DNA of 64,000 nucleotides from Desulfobacteraceae bacterium. GTDB taxonomy: Bacteria; Desulfobacterota; Desulfobacteria; Desulfobacterales; Desulfosalsimonadaceae. Under the pieces are notes generated by a model. The model made no database searches, had not been told where the DNA came from, and saw only the letters and a program-made list of their open reading frames with translations. The stretch spans positions 152,293-216,292 of the forward strand of contig JABZFM010000003.1 in the NCBI GenBank assembly GCA_014237465.1, written 5' to 3'. Numbering within the stretch: position 1 is the stretch's first letter; the number at the start of each line of letters is the position of its first letter. This document shows, one piece after another, positions 63,920-64,000 of this stretch. A program made the position numbers and the translations under genes.

Positions 63920-64000
63920 ATGGCTCGCCAATCACGAATAGACGCTCCGGGTGTATTGCATCATGTGATCATTCGGGGAATAGAACGTAAAAAGATATTC
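63920..64000 (+). CDS. REP-associated tyrosine (Y1/IS200-like) transposase, N-terminal part
   Basis: 27 codons to the window edge: ARQSRIDAPGVLHHVIIRG, the opening of RAYT-type Y1 transposases (R-x-x-APGxxHHVxxRGxxR). The frame stays open. Upstream is GGAAATTTA twice in tandem (63841-63858) and a near-palindrome TTTAGGGACGTCCTTAAA (63855-63872), probably the element's own hairpin. RAYTs mobilise REP-like short palindromes. Confidence 0.85.
   Translation, partial: MARQSRIDAPGVLHHVIIRGIERKKIF

Overview
The window is a chromosomal segment of a dissimilatory sulfate-reducing bacterium, most likely a member of the Desulfobacteria (former Deltaproteobacteria, Desulfobacteraceae-like). The evidence is a complete dsrA-dsrB-dsrD-dsrN operon, a tetrahaem class III cytochrome c, many bacterial housekeeping genes in delta-proteobacterial order, and base composition that looks to be in the mid-40s percent GC by eye. 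No rRNA, CRISPR array or intact prophage is visible. The left edge cuts a metallo-beta-lactamase gene and the right edge cuts a REP-associated (Y1) transposase gene.

Layout: 1-13.3 kb is housekeeping (ispG, archaeal/eukaryal-type proS, a Rel/SpoT-type ppGpp enzyme, rpmB, a trxA-trxB-bamD operon, hisI-hisG, engB, era) ending in a small ATP-grasp/HNH pair. 13.6-16.5 kb is accessory: a NifX-like protein with a membrane-anchored metallo-beta-lactamase, a small outer-membrane barrel, and a graveyard holding a broken IS transposase and a wrbA fragment. 16.5-22.3 kb is the sulfur-respiration block: cytochrome c3, then on the minus strand a TPR gene, dsrA, dsrB, dsrD and dsrN. 22.7-26.6 kb holds a long DapA-like lyase and an SDR flanked by two paralogous YkgJ cysteine-cluster proteins. 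26.9-43.2 kb is a long plus-strand translation and RNA-metabolism block: infC(AUA start)-rpmI-rplT-pheS-pheT-merR, tRNA-Gly(CCC), rimP-nusA-infB-ylxP-rbfA-nrnA-truB-rpsO-pnp-dut. 43.4-58.1 kb is mostly accessory metabolism: an acyl-CoA ligase, an orphan CheR-like methyltransferase with an alpha/beta hydrolase, an alpha/beta hydrolase with an Fe-S-type GMC oxidoreductase, and a MarR-linked set of membrane protein, alpha/beta hydrolase, PreA-like flavoprotein and amidohydrolase. 58.5-63.8 kb returns to housekeeping (typA, DEAD-box helicase, RRM protein, terC).

The most unusual global feature is a set of short non-coding repeat families (called A-E here), several of which begin within a few bases of a stop codon. 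Family A has five copies with GATGGC...GCCATC ends, B two, C three, E one, and the D elements are GGYTGAA heptamer tracts, including exactly 14 units directly after infB and three units that encode the C-terminus of DsrN. Together with the partial Y1 transposase they suggest a genome with active or recently active non-autonomous repeats that settle at gene 3' ends.

The best candidates for undescribed biology are: the 3'-end-hugging repeats; the duplicated LPC...CQLG-F small protein at the left edge; the strong stem-loop between dsrB and dsrD; the YkgJ-SDR-YkgJ sandwich whose SDR lacks the usual catalytic lysine; and the MarR-associated catabolic-looking cluster with a perfect palindromic operator candidate.
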